A stretch of 10,537 nucleotides of DNA from Oehlia diaphana (taxonomy: Eukaryota; Glomeromycota; Glomeromycetes; Glomerales; Glomeraceae): NCBI GenBank assembly GCA_003833135.1, contig QZLH01000312.1:87747-98283 (forward strand). The letters run 5' to 3'. The position numbers were made by a program, and so were the translations under genes. This document shows, one piece after another, positions 1-6,035 of the stretch. Under the pieces are notes generated by a model. The model did not search any database. It saw nothing but the letters and a program-made list of their open reading frames with translations, and was not told the DNA's origin. Positions within the stretch are counted from its first letter, which is position 1, and each line of letters opens with the position of its first letter.

Positions 1-1
1 T

Positions 2-244
2 CGAGTATCCGGAAAACTTAAATTTGCGGAACTTCACCGTAAAATCGCAGATGTGGCTGATAAAAGAAAATGCATTCACATTTTAGTTGAGTTACCACAC
101 AGAGCTTTATCAAAAAGGCCAGATATCTTTCGATATGACAAAAAAGGTAATCTCATAGTCATTGTTGATGACCGTAACGTAAAACAAGTTTTTGGAGAAA
201 AGTTGGCGAATGCAATAACGGCGAGAAGAACAAATTCCGATTGA
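2..244 (+). CDS. 3' end of an unrecognised gene (C-terminal 80 residues)
   Basis: The frame is open from the window edge to a TGA at 242-244, so this is the C-terminal end of a longer protein, or its last exon. A GTG at 53 is not needed as a start. I do not recognise the family. The visible sequence begins RVSGKLKFAELHRKIADV, is basic near the start, and has a middle with alternating hydrophobics (IHILVELPHRAL, then IFRYDKKGNLIVIVDD) that looks like beta strands of a globular domain. It ends in a charged tail, KLANAITARRTNSD. No transmembrane segment or signal is seen. An AATAAA lies 39 bp after the stop, which supports a real 3' end. The motif LSK..P.IF.YD...GN.IV..DD resembles the tail of the minus-strand relic at 583-984, so distant relatedness is possible but unproven. 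Confidence 0.6.
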   Translation, partial: RVSGKLKFAELHRKIADVADKRKCIHILVELPHRALSKRPDIFRYDKKGNLIVIVDDRNVKQVFGEKLANAITARRTNSD

Positions 245-282
245 TACTGGTACGATTGATACATAATTTTTTGTGCAAGTCA

Positions 283-288
283 AATAAA
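283..288 (+). terminator. AATAAA poly(A) signal for the 2-244 gene
   Basis: A canonical AATAAA lies 39 bp past the stop codon of the plus-strand gene that ends at 244. In this AT-rich sequence chance hits are common, so the position rather than the hexamer carries the weight. Confidence 0.4.
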
Positions 289-520
289 GTTTCCACATAA
301 AATTCTATTTTACAGCTAGTATGTGCATAAAAAATAAAAATATTACATATACCGATTCTTGGTAGTTTTCAGTGATGATGCTGTATGTATGTAAAAGAAA
401 AAATATGACAAATGATTTTTCTTAATAAATTATGCACTTTTTTATTTGTCAAATAAAATAAATACACGTGATACATGATTATTTTATGCTAAGTCATAAA
501 AATCTAGCCGATTTTCTGCC
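289..520. other. Intergenic, AT-rich; nothing recognised
   Basis: Stops are dense in all frames and there is no protein-like stretch. The segment lies between the 3' ends of two convergent loci (plus-strand gene ending at 244, minus-strand relic ending at 583), so it is a shared tail-to-tail spacer. Confidence 0.5.
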
Positions 521-524
521 CTTT

Positions 525-530
525 TTTATT
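525..530 (-). terminator. AATAAA poly(A) signal on the minus strand
   Basis: TTTATT on the plus strand reads AATAAA on the minus strand. It lies 52 bp downstream of the TAA (583-585) of the minus-strand relic, the expected place for its poly(A) signal. Confidence 0.35.
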
Positions 531-582
531 TCTCTCTACTTAACTACATCAAGAGCCGAGCCTGGCTTTTGTGCCTTACCCA

Positions 583-984
583 TTAATCATCGCATACAAT
601 GACATTACCTTCCATGTTCTCATCATATACAACAAATATCGGCTTCGATAGTTTGAATATGTTTGAATATTAACCTGTCTTGATTATCGAGTAAAATAAC
701 ATCGTGATCATTGTTGTTTCTCCATGCTATACCAGTCAACTGAAATATTATTATATTAACCTCTAACTTACTGCATAAGTTTCTAAAGGTATAGCATCTA
801 GGTTATAGCATTCAGAAACAAGAAATGGGCACCTTTCGAGATTATTTCTATATTGTATTGTGTGACACCATAATTGTTTCACTAGCTTCCCAGGGAGGCA
901 GGAACCCAATGAAAATAAGCAACCGTGACCTCCTGGGTCTAGTAGTTGAGATAATTTTTGTATAGAACATGAAAGTAATCCTCT
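583..984 (-). pseudogene. Decayed unrecognised gene, 3' part, frameshifted by a 10-bp duplication
   Basis: Read on the minus strand, 984 to 772 is an open 71-codon stretch with globular-protein composition, including QKLSQLLDPGGHG, GKLVKQLWCHTIQYRNNLE and PFLVSECYNLDAIPLETYA. It stops at a possible donor, GTAAGT at 771-766. After an acceptor-like TTTCAG (745-740) coding resumes at 739 (LTGIAWRNNNDHDVILLDNQ) and runs to a tandem 10-bp duplication at 651-670. As it stands the frame then ends within about 15 codons. If one 10-bp copy is ignored it runs on to a TAA at 583-585, ending with FVVYDENMEGNVIVCDD. The implied intron (740-771, 32 bp) is very short and may be an insertion or decayed. Upstream, a TAG at 985-987 and a protein-like stretch in another frame (KIFEVLRLERITFMFY) suggest a further frameshift. 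I do not recognise the family. The coding nature is well supported and the function is unknown. Confidence 0.6.
651..670. repeat. Exact 10-bp tandem duplication
   Basis: GTTTGAATAT occurs twice back to back. It sits inside the coding part of the minus-strand relic and shifts its frame. Without one copy the exon from 739 to 583 is a clean 49-codon frame including its stop. Confidence 0.9.
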
Positions 985-1020
985 CTAGACGTAATACTTC
1001 AAAGATTTTGTTATATATAG

Positions 1021-1317
1021 ATTAAAATAAGTCAGGGGTATTCAAAGAACGTGTATTCAGAACTCATTTTTAGTAATATTATCGTTTCGGATTATATATT
1101 TTTTTGGAAGTGTATTTTAGTACAAGGAAACGGCCATCTACAAACATATTTCGAAATAAGTGGAAGTAATATTTATATAACTCTATCAAAGGCCGACAGA
1201 GTCGAAAAAATATCTTACATTTATCACATGCTGTCAACTATGTGGTCATTTGAATATATGCAATTAAAAAATAATAAGTACGTAACAGGCAGTATGTATA
1301 CTATCTCAAGACATTAA
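1021..1317 (+). CDS. Isolated hypothetical ORF or exon
   Basis: The frame is open from 1021 (after a TAG) to a TAA at 1315-1317. There is no ATG near the beginning; GTG at 1051 is the only alternative start nearby, so an exon or a relic is more likely than a complete gene. A pyrimidine-containing TATTTTAG before 1121 could be a 3' splice site, which would leave the more protein-like second half (GNGHLQTYFEISGSNIYITL, then KADRVEKISYIYHML) as the exon. I do not recognise the family. An open run of about 100 codons is uncommon but not decisive in DNA this AT-rich. Confidence 0.25.
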   Translation: MKISQGYSKNVYSELIFSNIIVSDYIFFWKCILVQGNGHLQTYFEISGSNIYITLSKADRVEKISYIYHMLSTMWSFEYMQLKNNKYVTGSMYTISRH

Positions 1318-1389
1318 CTGTAGGCTTGTTGGTTAATACCGGTTTTCTGATAATTGAAGTGTCGTATTACATACTGTATATGTTCTGTC

Positions 1390-1715
1390 ATAGATGTTTT
1401 AACTGGTCGCTCAAAGATGGACATTAGTATCTATTACTGGTATACCAACCAACGGACTTTTCGAAGAAAAGGCAGTGTCGATGGGGATACTGTAAGGATC
1501 GGTTAATTCAAAAATTACGTAATTTCTATGCTATAAATTGGAACGGGATATTTGATACACTGAAAATGGAGGGAATACTCAATAGTTATTTACTGGAAGG
1601 AATACGGCGATTTAAGTATTAGGGGATTTTTGTGTCGGTAAGAAACATCACGTTTATTTTTTTCACATCAAGTCTTAGGACAGCTCGGGAAAGAGAGGAT
1701 AACAACGGAATATAC
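1390..1715 (+). repeat. Dispersed repeat, copy A
   Basis: This is a diverged direct copy of the element at about 4060-4480. The shared order is a GGTCGCTCAAAGATGGACA-like start, an identical 30-nt core (1450-1479), a TGTAAGGATCGG block, a gap-rich middle, a GGGGATTTTTGTG block near 1622, a TTTATTTTTTTC run near 1653 and a GGACA...GAAAGAG tail near 1680. Reading frames are broken in both copies, so conservation is at the DNA level. Boundaries are estimated by eye. The class is unknown, and I see no terminal inverted repeats. Confidence 0.7.
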
Positions 1716-2066
1716 TCTTTGTCGTTGAGTGAATTTACAAAGATCATGGGTTTATTCGTATACTATGGATAACAGAAAAGGGAGTGATGTTTATATCGGA
1801 TAATTGGAATAAATTAACAGTATCTTAGCATAGACACTTTCACTTTACTAATTATTTTGGGACACTTGAAATTGACAACAATTTATTCGTTATATATTTT
1901 AATGAAATAGTATTCATCTCACTGTGACTGATCAAATACTATATGGTAATCAATGAGGATTCGTCTACTTTCGTAATTCCTATGTGTATATTGTGTTTCA
2001 CAGCTTGGGTGTCATCATATGCAGGAATGGCAATCGAGGAGTAGAGGTTTAGGAACTAAAGTTTGA
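1716..2066 (+). other. Spacer before the kinase fragment; possible N-lobe debris
   Basis: No continuous frame exists here, although this is where the kinase N-lobe should lie. One suggestive piece is KYYMVI (1934-1951), which resembles the hinge-region strand (YYMVL.YA) of this kinase type. It is followed by a possible intron with GTAATC at 1946 and TTTCACAG ending near 2003. No glycine loop or VAIK lysine motif could be found. The N-lobe is therefore deleted, too decayed to read, or in unresolved exons. Confidence 0.3.
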
Positions 2067-2762
2067 GTAGCAAGACTATTGCATAACAGCAATCGAGAAA
2101 TTATACATGGAGATCTCGTAAGTGTATAAAATTTTTATTTCGCTTCCACAACTATGTTTATTAATATGATACATTTTTTTATTTAGCACCCCGGTAATAT
2201 CTTAATACATCAACATACGATAAAAATAGCGGATTTTGGACGTTCACGCAAACATGGTTCGGCTATCAACAAAAAAGAAAAAGCATATGGCGTAGTGCCT
2301 TACATGGATCCAAAAATACTTGAGAAAATTCTTAAGAATTATTCGTGCGACTTAACCAAAAAATCCGATATATATAGCTTAGCGGTATTATTCTGGCAAT
2401 TAACAAGTTGTAGGCCACCTTTCGAATCTGAAACAGATGATGGCTTAAATATCCGCATTATTAAAGGTAAAAGAGAAATTCCCATACCAAACACAGATAG
2501 TGGATACGTTAAGCTTTATCAAAGTAAGCATAAAATTAGTAACGATGTATTTTCGTATCGAAGCATTATCTAATCTTTATACATTATGCAAATAGGATGT
2601 TGGAAATTTGAACCAGACGACAGGCCAGATATTTTCGAAATAGTTTCTATTCTTAATAACATTAGCTCCGAAAAAAATAATGCAACTATTAGTTCCGAAG
2701 CAAGTGAAATAACAAAAGAATTAGAAAACGACAATATGTCGTGTCAAATTAGAAATTACTAG
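2067..2762 (+). CDS. Protein kinase (TKL-like) C-lobe, three exons, 5' part missing or broken
   Basis: Exons read 2067-2117, 2187-2523 and 2596-2762, joined by two clear GT-AG introns. The joined product carries the catalytic loop IIHGDLHPGNILIH split by intron 1, then KIADFGRS (metal-binding DFG), then VPYMDPKIL in the place of the APE motif. These are followed by KKSDIYSLAVLFWQLTSCRPPFE (subdomain IX) and CWKFEPDDRPDIFEIV (subdomain XI). A serine- and asparagine-rich tail ends at the TAG at 2760-2762. Catalytic Asp, Asn and DFG Asp are all present; HRD is HGD. The N-lobe with glycine loop and VAIK lysine is not found. A TGA at 2064-2066 closes the frame upstream, where a different frame reads LKFE, which suggests a 1-nt loss near 2060. 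Activity is therefore unlikely unless exons are mis-read. The architecture matches the expanded TKL-like kinases of arbuscular mycorrhizal fungi; the substrate is unknown. Confidence 0.85.
2118..2186 (+). other. Spliceosomal intron 1 of the kinase (69 bp)
   Basis: Donor GTAAGTGT, a TTAATATGA branch-like site and acceptor TTTTTTTATTTAG. Removing it joins CATGGAGATCTC to CACCCCGGTAAT, which restores the catalytic loop HGDLHPGN in frame. Confidence 0.85.
2524..2595 (+). other. Spliceosomal intron 2 of the kinase (72 bp)
   Basis: Donor GTAAGC, a branch-like CTAATC near 2570 and acceptor GCAAATAG. Removal completes an Arg codon (A|GA) and gives VKLYQRCWKFEPDDRPD, the expected subdomain XI context. 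Confidence 0.85.
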
Positions 2763-2784
2763 AATCCATAATCGTTACCAGCAT

Positions 2785-2790
2785 TTTATT
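2785..2790 (-). terminator. Minus-strand AATAAA, 3' end of the 2866-3417 relic
   Basis: It lies about 75 bp beyond the minus-strand stop at 2866 and inside the presumed 3' UTR of the convergent kinase gene. Confidence 0.35.
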
Positions 2791-2830
2791 ATTATTTTTT
2801 GTTTCTTTCTTGATATTATGATGTTAGACA

Positions 2831-2836
2831 AATAAA
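2831..2836 (+). terminator. AATAAA poly(A) signal of the kinase gene
   Basis: It lies 68 bp after the kinase stop codon. A T-rich stretch (2785-2815) precedes it. It overlaps the presumed 3' UTR of the convergent minus-strand relic. Confidence 0.45.
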
Positions 2837-2865
2837 ATAATTATTATGTAAATGTAATAACAGTT

Positions 2866-3417
2866 CTACGAAAATTCATATATAATGAAAGTACTACTGA
2901 AATTCGTTACAAGAGTATCACAACATGAAAGCCACTCTATTCCAGAAAGAAGTCCGAATTCTTCTAATACATGTGAATGCGTAACAAAAATTATTGCAGA
3001 AAAGAATTCAATTGTTATGTGATAGGCTTCACTATCAAATCTCTCGTGATTCATTATGAAGTGCAGCAATATGAAGTACGTTACGCATAGATTCTTAACT
3101 AAGGACCCATATACTTCATCCTGAATAGTATTTCTGCCGTACAATTGAAACGTTCATCGTCATCTTGAATTACGTAGATGTATGAAGTGAGTCTCTGTTA
3201 CATTAAAATTAATGCCGTATTTTGTCAAGACTTCTTCTGACTGCGATACATATTTTTTCTCTCTGTACTGCACCACTGCAAGAATTATGGATTCCAACTT
3301 TATTCTGTATATTTCATGTCAATCTTGAAGTAGTACGCCATTATTTTTTCCTTCCGAAATAATATCCAAGTCCTAAGCCTCCTCTTTACACAAGATAACA
3401 GTGTTGGTCTTATCTTT
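2866..3417 (-). pseudogene. Decayed unrecognised gene convergent with the kinase
   Basis: Coding-like sequence on the minus strand passes through three frames. The first, from 3417, carries TNTVILCKEEA, a TAG (3373-3375), ISEGKNNGVLLQD and a TGA (3319-3321). It then has a clean 52-codon stretch, 3318-3163, containing KLESIILAVVQYREKKYV and EEVLTKYGINFNVTETHF. The second frame has YVIQDDDERFNCTAEILFRMKYMG, written here only to show continuity of composition, and ends at a TAG at 3099-3101. The third, from about 3144, has VKNLCVTYFILLHFIMNHE and ends at a TAG at 2866-2868. The minimum damage is two nonsense codons and two frameshifts. I do not recognise the family. The mixed alpha/beta composition argues that it was a real soluble-domain protein. 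Confidence 0.5.
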
Positions 3418-3488
3418 TCAGTTAACGTAAAATATTCATTTATAGAATCAGCCTAGCATAGTAGGATAAATAACGCATTGAAAAGGGC

Positions 3489-3640
3489 ATATACTATATA
3501 TAAAGCTGCACCTATTGTGGCTGATTGTTGTACACAATTATTTTTTTGCATTTTTGTGTTGCATGACCAATGCAGTCAGAGACTGGGCTACACCCAAATT
3601 TCGGCTTTAGAGTTGCACGTAATACACTCCCCATAAATAG
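3489..3640. promoter_or_regulatory. Candidate promoter region with TATA-like boxes
   Basis: TATATATAAAG at 3494-3504 lies upstream (minus sense) of the 2866-3417 relic and is TATA-like on both strands. About 70 bp further right is a more GC-rich block with a CAGTC-AGA-GACTG palindrome (3573-3585), a CACCCAAATTTCGGCTTTAGAG stretch and a GCACGTAA motif. A CATAAATAG TATA-like box follows near 3632. A 16-codon plus-strand frame (ATG at 3564, MTNAVRDWATPKFRL) is open here but too short to call. Promoter function is inferred from motifs only. Confidence 0.25.
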
Positions 3641-3793
3641 CTAAAGCTATCATATGACACTCTGCGAATGTTCAGTGTGATTATCAAAAATTATTTCATG
3701 AAATGTTCTCAGATTTCCTATTTTCTAATACTTTATTACGTTACTTAGAGAAATTAGTGATCGCACCCTTTTTTTGTGAATAGCGTTCAACAC

Positions 3794-3868
3794 ATGTCAG
3801 ATATATCTAATAATGACACAATTTTTGAAAAATACACTAAATTAAACACAATTCACGTAAACATATAA
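3794..3868 (+). CDS. Possible first exon or short peptide (24 codons)
   Basis: ATG at 3794 opens MSDISNNDTIFEKYTKLNTI, a hydrophilic, well-mixed N-terminus, and the frame ends in TAA at 3866-3868. GTAAAC at 3857, just before the stop, could be a 5' splice site, which would make this the first exon of a lost or unresolved gene. No convincing downstream exon was found before repeat copy B. Low confidence. Confidence 0.2.
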   Translation: MSDISNNDTIFEKYTKLNTIHVNI

Positions 3869-4059
3869 CTATCGAAGACCAATCAAACCAAGATTCACGT
3901 CCTATGTATGGTGTTTTTTCGGTCAACTTTGGTTTTGGAACGCAATGAGAAAATAAATTAAAAATGTGCATCTATGTAATACACATATTCAGTTTTCGGT
4001 TAATTAGAGAGATGTTATAACTTGTGTAGTTGGTAGAGGCTTTATCCAGTTCACTAATG
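3869..4059. other. Spacer; nothing recognised
   Basis: Low-GC DNA with frequent stops in every frame. It has several AG acceptor-like ends (near 3991, 4027 and 4080) but no coding stretch. It leads directly into repeat copy B. Confidence 0.4.
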
Positions 4060-4480
4060 TTATTCTTACGTTCTTGTACAGGTGTTGGCTGATCGCTCAA
4101 AGATGGACACTGGTATTCTTACTAGTGTACAACGGACTTTTCGAAGAAAAGGCAGTGTCAATGGGGGGACACTGTAAGGATCGGGTAATTTCTGCACATG
4201 TTATAGTGAGGATGATTATTCTCTGTCAACTTACAAAATGGGGGGTTCATTCGAAAACAAAATAACATCTATTGTATATTACCATTTGATGTGTGTTGTC
4301 ACCGAAAAAACACAATGAAAAGAGGGGGTGTATAACGATAGTAATTTACTAGGGGGATCTGGTCGTCAAAAACATGGGGGGTTTTTGTGCGTTATAAAAA
4401 ATGGGTAGTTTTATTTTTTTCGCACCTATTGTTGCGTCGATTAGTTGTGGACATTTAGAAAGAGCGAGGTGGAAATTAAT
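4060..4480 (+). repeat. Dispersed repeat, copy B
   Basis: Direct, diverged copy of the element at about 1390-1715, sharing an identical 30-nt core (4130-4159) and the same order of smaller blocks, including the G-rich GGGGGGTTTTTGTG segment near 4375, the TTTATTTTTTTCGCACC run near 4411 and the GGACATTTAGAAAGAG tail near 4450. It is longer than copy A in the middle. A 63-codon frame (4074-4265) in this copy is not conserved in copy A, so it is not called as a gene. Confidence 0.7.
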
Positions 4481-4532
4481 AGGTTATTCTGACAAGAACC
4501 AATAAAAATATAAAACGAGAACAAATAAATAT

Positions 4533-4640
4533 TACATGTGCTCTTCGAGCAGTGGGCTATGCACAGCCAAGGGCTCTCCGACTGATGGTAATGTTGCCCA
4601 GTTACAGCGAACTACCTAAAGCCACTATTAAGTGTTACTT
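4533..4640. other. GC-richer block with small hairpins
   Basis: About half G+C in a region that is otherwise mostly A+T. It contains TGCTC-TTC-GAGCA (4539-4551) and GGCT-ATGCAC-AGCC immediately after. Both strands have short open frames, plus-strand ATG at 4537 for 27 codons. The composition and stems suggest a piece of a repeat or a structured RNA, but I recognise neither. It does not fold into a tRNA cloverleaf by eye. Confidence 0.3.
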
Positions 4641-4812
4641 CGTTAATGCTGTGTAGAAAAAACGGAATCCATGATTGCGTAGCAGTATAATAGAGTATCT
4701 TACGTTATTGTACAATAATCATCTCGCTTCTCAACTACGTCCTTAACAACTGTTGCCTATGCACTATTGTTGTATGTATACGAATAGTAAAACGTGTACG
4801 AAAAAAAATAAA
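4641..4812. other. Spacer; nothing recognised
   Basis: No coding frame of note and no repeat found. It ends in an A-rich stretch directly before the poly-G run. Confidence 0.4.
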
Positions 4813-4814
4813 GG

Positions 4815-4846
<32 letters not shown>
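4813..4846. repeat. Poly-G tract (G4-A-G29)
   Basis: Four G, one A, then 29 consecutive G. Such a run is striking in DNA this AT-rich. It could form G-quadruplex structures, and it is also a typical place for assembly or sequencing error, so its exact length is unreliable. Confidence 0.95.
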
Positions 4847-5010
4847 TACAGAACATATATGACTTACTAGGCTCTACATAAGTTCAATTCCCATTTTCTA
4901 CACATAGTTAACGAATTTCTTCTTAACATTTTTTCGAATAATAATGGATCATCAGATACTATTTATATATTCTTGAGTTCTTCATTGTAGATTTTCAGAT
5001 GTTTTCGTAT
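4847..5010. other. Spacer downstream of the minus-strand relic; nothing recognised
   Basis: AT-rich, stops in all frames. It would be the 3' flank of the decayed gene ending at 5011. Confidence 0.4.
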
Positions 5011-5303
5011 CTAGTATTGATCGTTAATTGATTCATCACTGTCATCATAAGATATATCCTCTGAAGAAAGGATCCGAGGTTTTATGAATCATCAAACTAT
5101 CTTCATTAGGCTTGAGAACAACATGGTATGATTAATAAACTTGATCATAAATAGACAAAATCAAAAAAATAAATAGTCATTATACGTTAATTACTATACC
5201 TGAAGCCACAGGATGTTCCGTATATTTTTATCCTCCTTCATAATTTCTTTAGTGTAAATTCACTTTGTTCAGACAATAAGATTTTTTGTAACTGTTTCGT
5301 CTA
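5011..5303 (-). pseudogene. Probable 3' exons of the decayed gene at 5304-6035
   Basis: Minus-strand pieces with protein-like composition follow one another here. LIDETVTKNLIV is followed by a TGA, then by IYTKEIMKEDKNIRNILWLQ, ending exactly at a donor (GTATAG, 5199-5194). After AT-rich intron-like sequence come HVVLKPNEDSLMIHKTSD and, in another frame, an acidic serine-rich tail SSEDISYDDSDESINDQY. That tail ends at a TAG at 5011-5013. At least two nonsense codons and two frame changes separate these pieces. Linking them to the gene upstream is an inference from strand, spacing and similar decay. The function is unknown. Confidence 0.4.
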
Positions 5304-6035
5304 TTAATCACACATTCGTCTGTAGTGGAAAGTGTTATATTGGCGTGGTTGAACGCAAAAGACGGTTATATTATTCCCATCCAGCCACAAGTTTTACGAT
5401 TAGTCTATGTGGACATAAACAAAAAATACGTACTAAGTAATGTTCATACATGGTAGAATGTAAGATTCACAATACCGCTCTTACGTCGTACCTGAAGGAT
5501 ACAATTAGCAATAGCATATAATCGTGTCAACTAAAAACAAATTAGCATCAGCAACGGAAATTCTAAACCAGTATACATATTTTATTATCTCGTGTAAAAG
5601 TGTAATGTATATTATGTTACACACATGTAATAGGACAGACTAGGACGCAAATGTATCGTTCTTATACGTGTACGACATACTATCTTATACGACCTATATT
5701 GTGTGACATATACGTCGTATAAGAACATAGCACCTGATCGTATAAGAACGATACATTTGCGACTGTGACATAATATGCTTACCTTGTGTTATTGCGTCAT
5801 TCTTCCATTCGTTTTCAGTATGTATTCTTTGGATTTCATTATTTAGCACCAGGACTGTTCTTTCAAGTTCATTATTTGTCCCAGTCTGACAAAAAAAAGA
5901 TAATGCAACTGTTACAACTGTATATGTAATTACGTTTCCCAAAAAAACACTCTGGATCATGTCCATTGTTAAGATGCCTCGGGTAAGCATCTCACGTAAT
6001 GCAACATGTGCGTGAAATTGGGATAGATGAATCAC
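5304..6035 (-). pseudogene. Decayed multi-exon gene of unknown function
   Basis: From 6035 leftwards a frame is open for 84 codons to a donor, GTAAGC at 5782-5777. It has a hydrophobic run (VITYTVVTVALSFF) followed by a charged, heptad-like stretch, NNELERTVLVLNNEIQRIHT. The hydrophobic run is either a membrane segment or a 48-bp in-frame intron (5933-5886, GTAATT...TTTTTTTTGTCAG). A strong acceptor (TTTGTTTTTAG) opens a 39-bp exon, 5530-5492 (LTRLYAIANCILQ). A GTACGA...ACTTAG intron (5491-5433) then leads to an exon from 5432 with YVFFVYVHID, two TAA codons, and NLWLDGNNITVFCVQPRQY. It ends at a TAA at 5304. Exon-phase joins are not all consistent, and GTG at 6035 is not a convincing start. 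The gene is real but broken, and I do not recognise it. Confidence 0.5.
5646..5761. mobile_element. Hairpin element with perfect 23-bp inverted arms (MITE-like)
   Basis: Arms 5646-5668 and 5739-5761 are exact reverse complements (CGCAAATGTATCGTTCTTATACG and its complement). Between them a second perfect 11-bp pair, 5683-5693 and 5714-5724, nests inside, giving a 116-bp double hairpin. The core CGTATAAGAAC recurs at 5716-5726 and 5739-5749, and in inverted form in the left arm. It sits inside the putative intron 5531-5782 of the minus-strand relic. No clear target-site duplication is visible. A miniature foldback element is the likeliest reading; a structured-RNA signal is the alternative. Confidence 0.7.

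Noticed and set aside
2..244. Assignment of the first gene to the Crinkler (CRN) effector family
   Set aside because: IHILVELP vaguely recalls the end of a CRN header domain, but here it lies near the C-terminus and no other CRN feature is visible.
76..298. Minus-strand frames over the first gene
   Set aside because: They overlap the better plus-strand frame and extend past its stop only into AT-rich spacer; antisense shadows.
4074..4265. 63-codon plus-strand frame inside repeat copy B
   Set aside because: The other copy of the repeat has stops and indels in the same frame while the DNA is conserved, so coding is not supported.
1390..4480. The two direct repeats as LTRs of a retrotransposon
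   Set aside because: They are strongly diverged from each other, lack clear TG...CA ends, and the interior holds a kinase rather than gag-pol sequence; no reverse-transcriptase motif was seen in any frame.
4533..4640. tRNA or 5S rRNA in the GC-rich block
   Set aside because: The visible stems are too short and wrongly spaced for a cloverleaf, and no 5S internal-control motifs were recognised.
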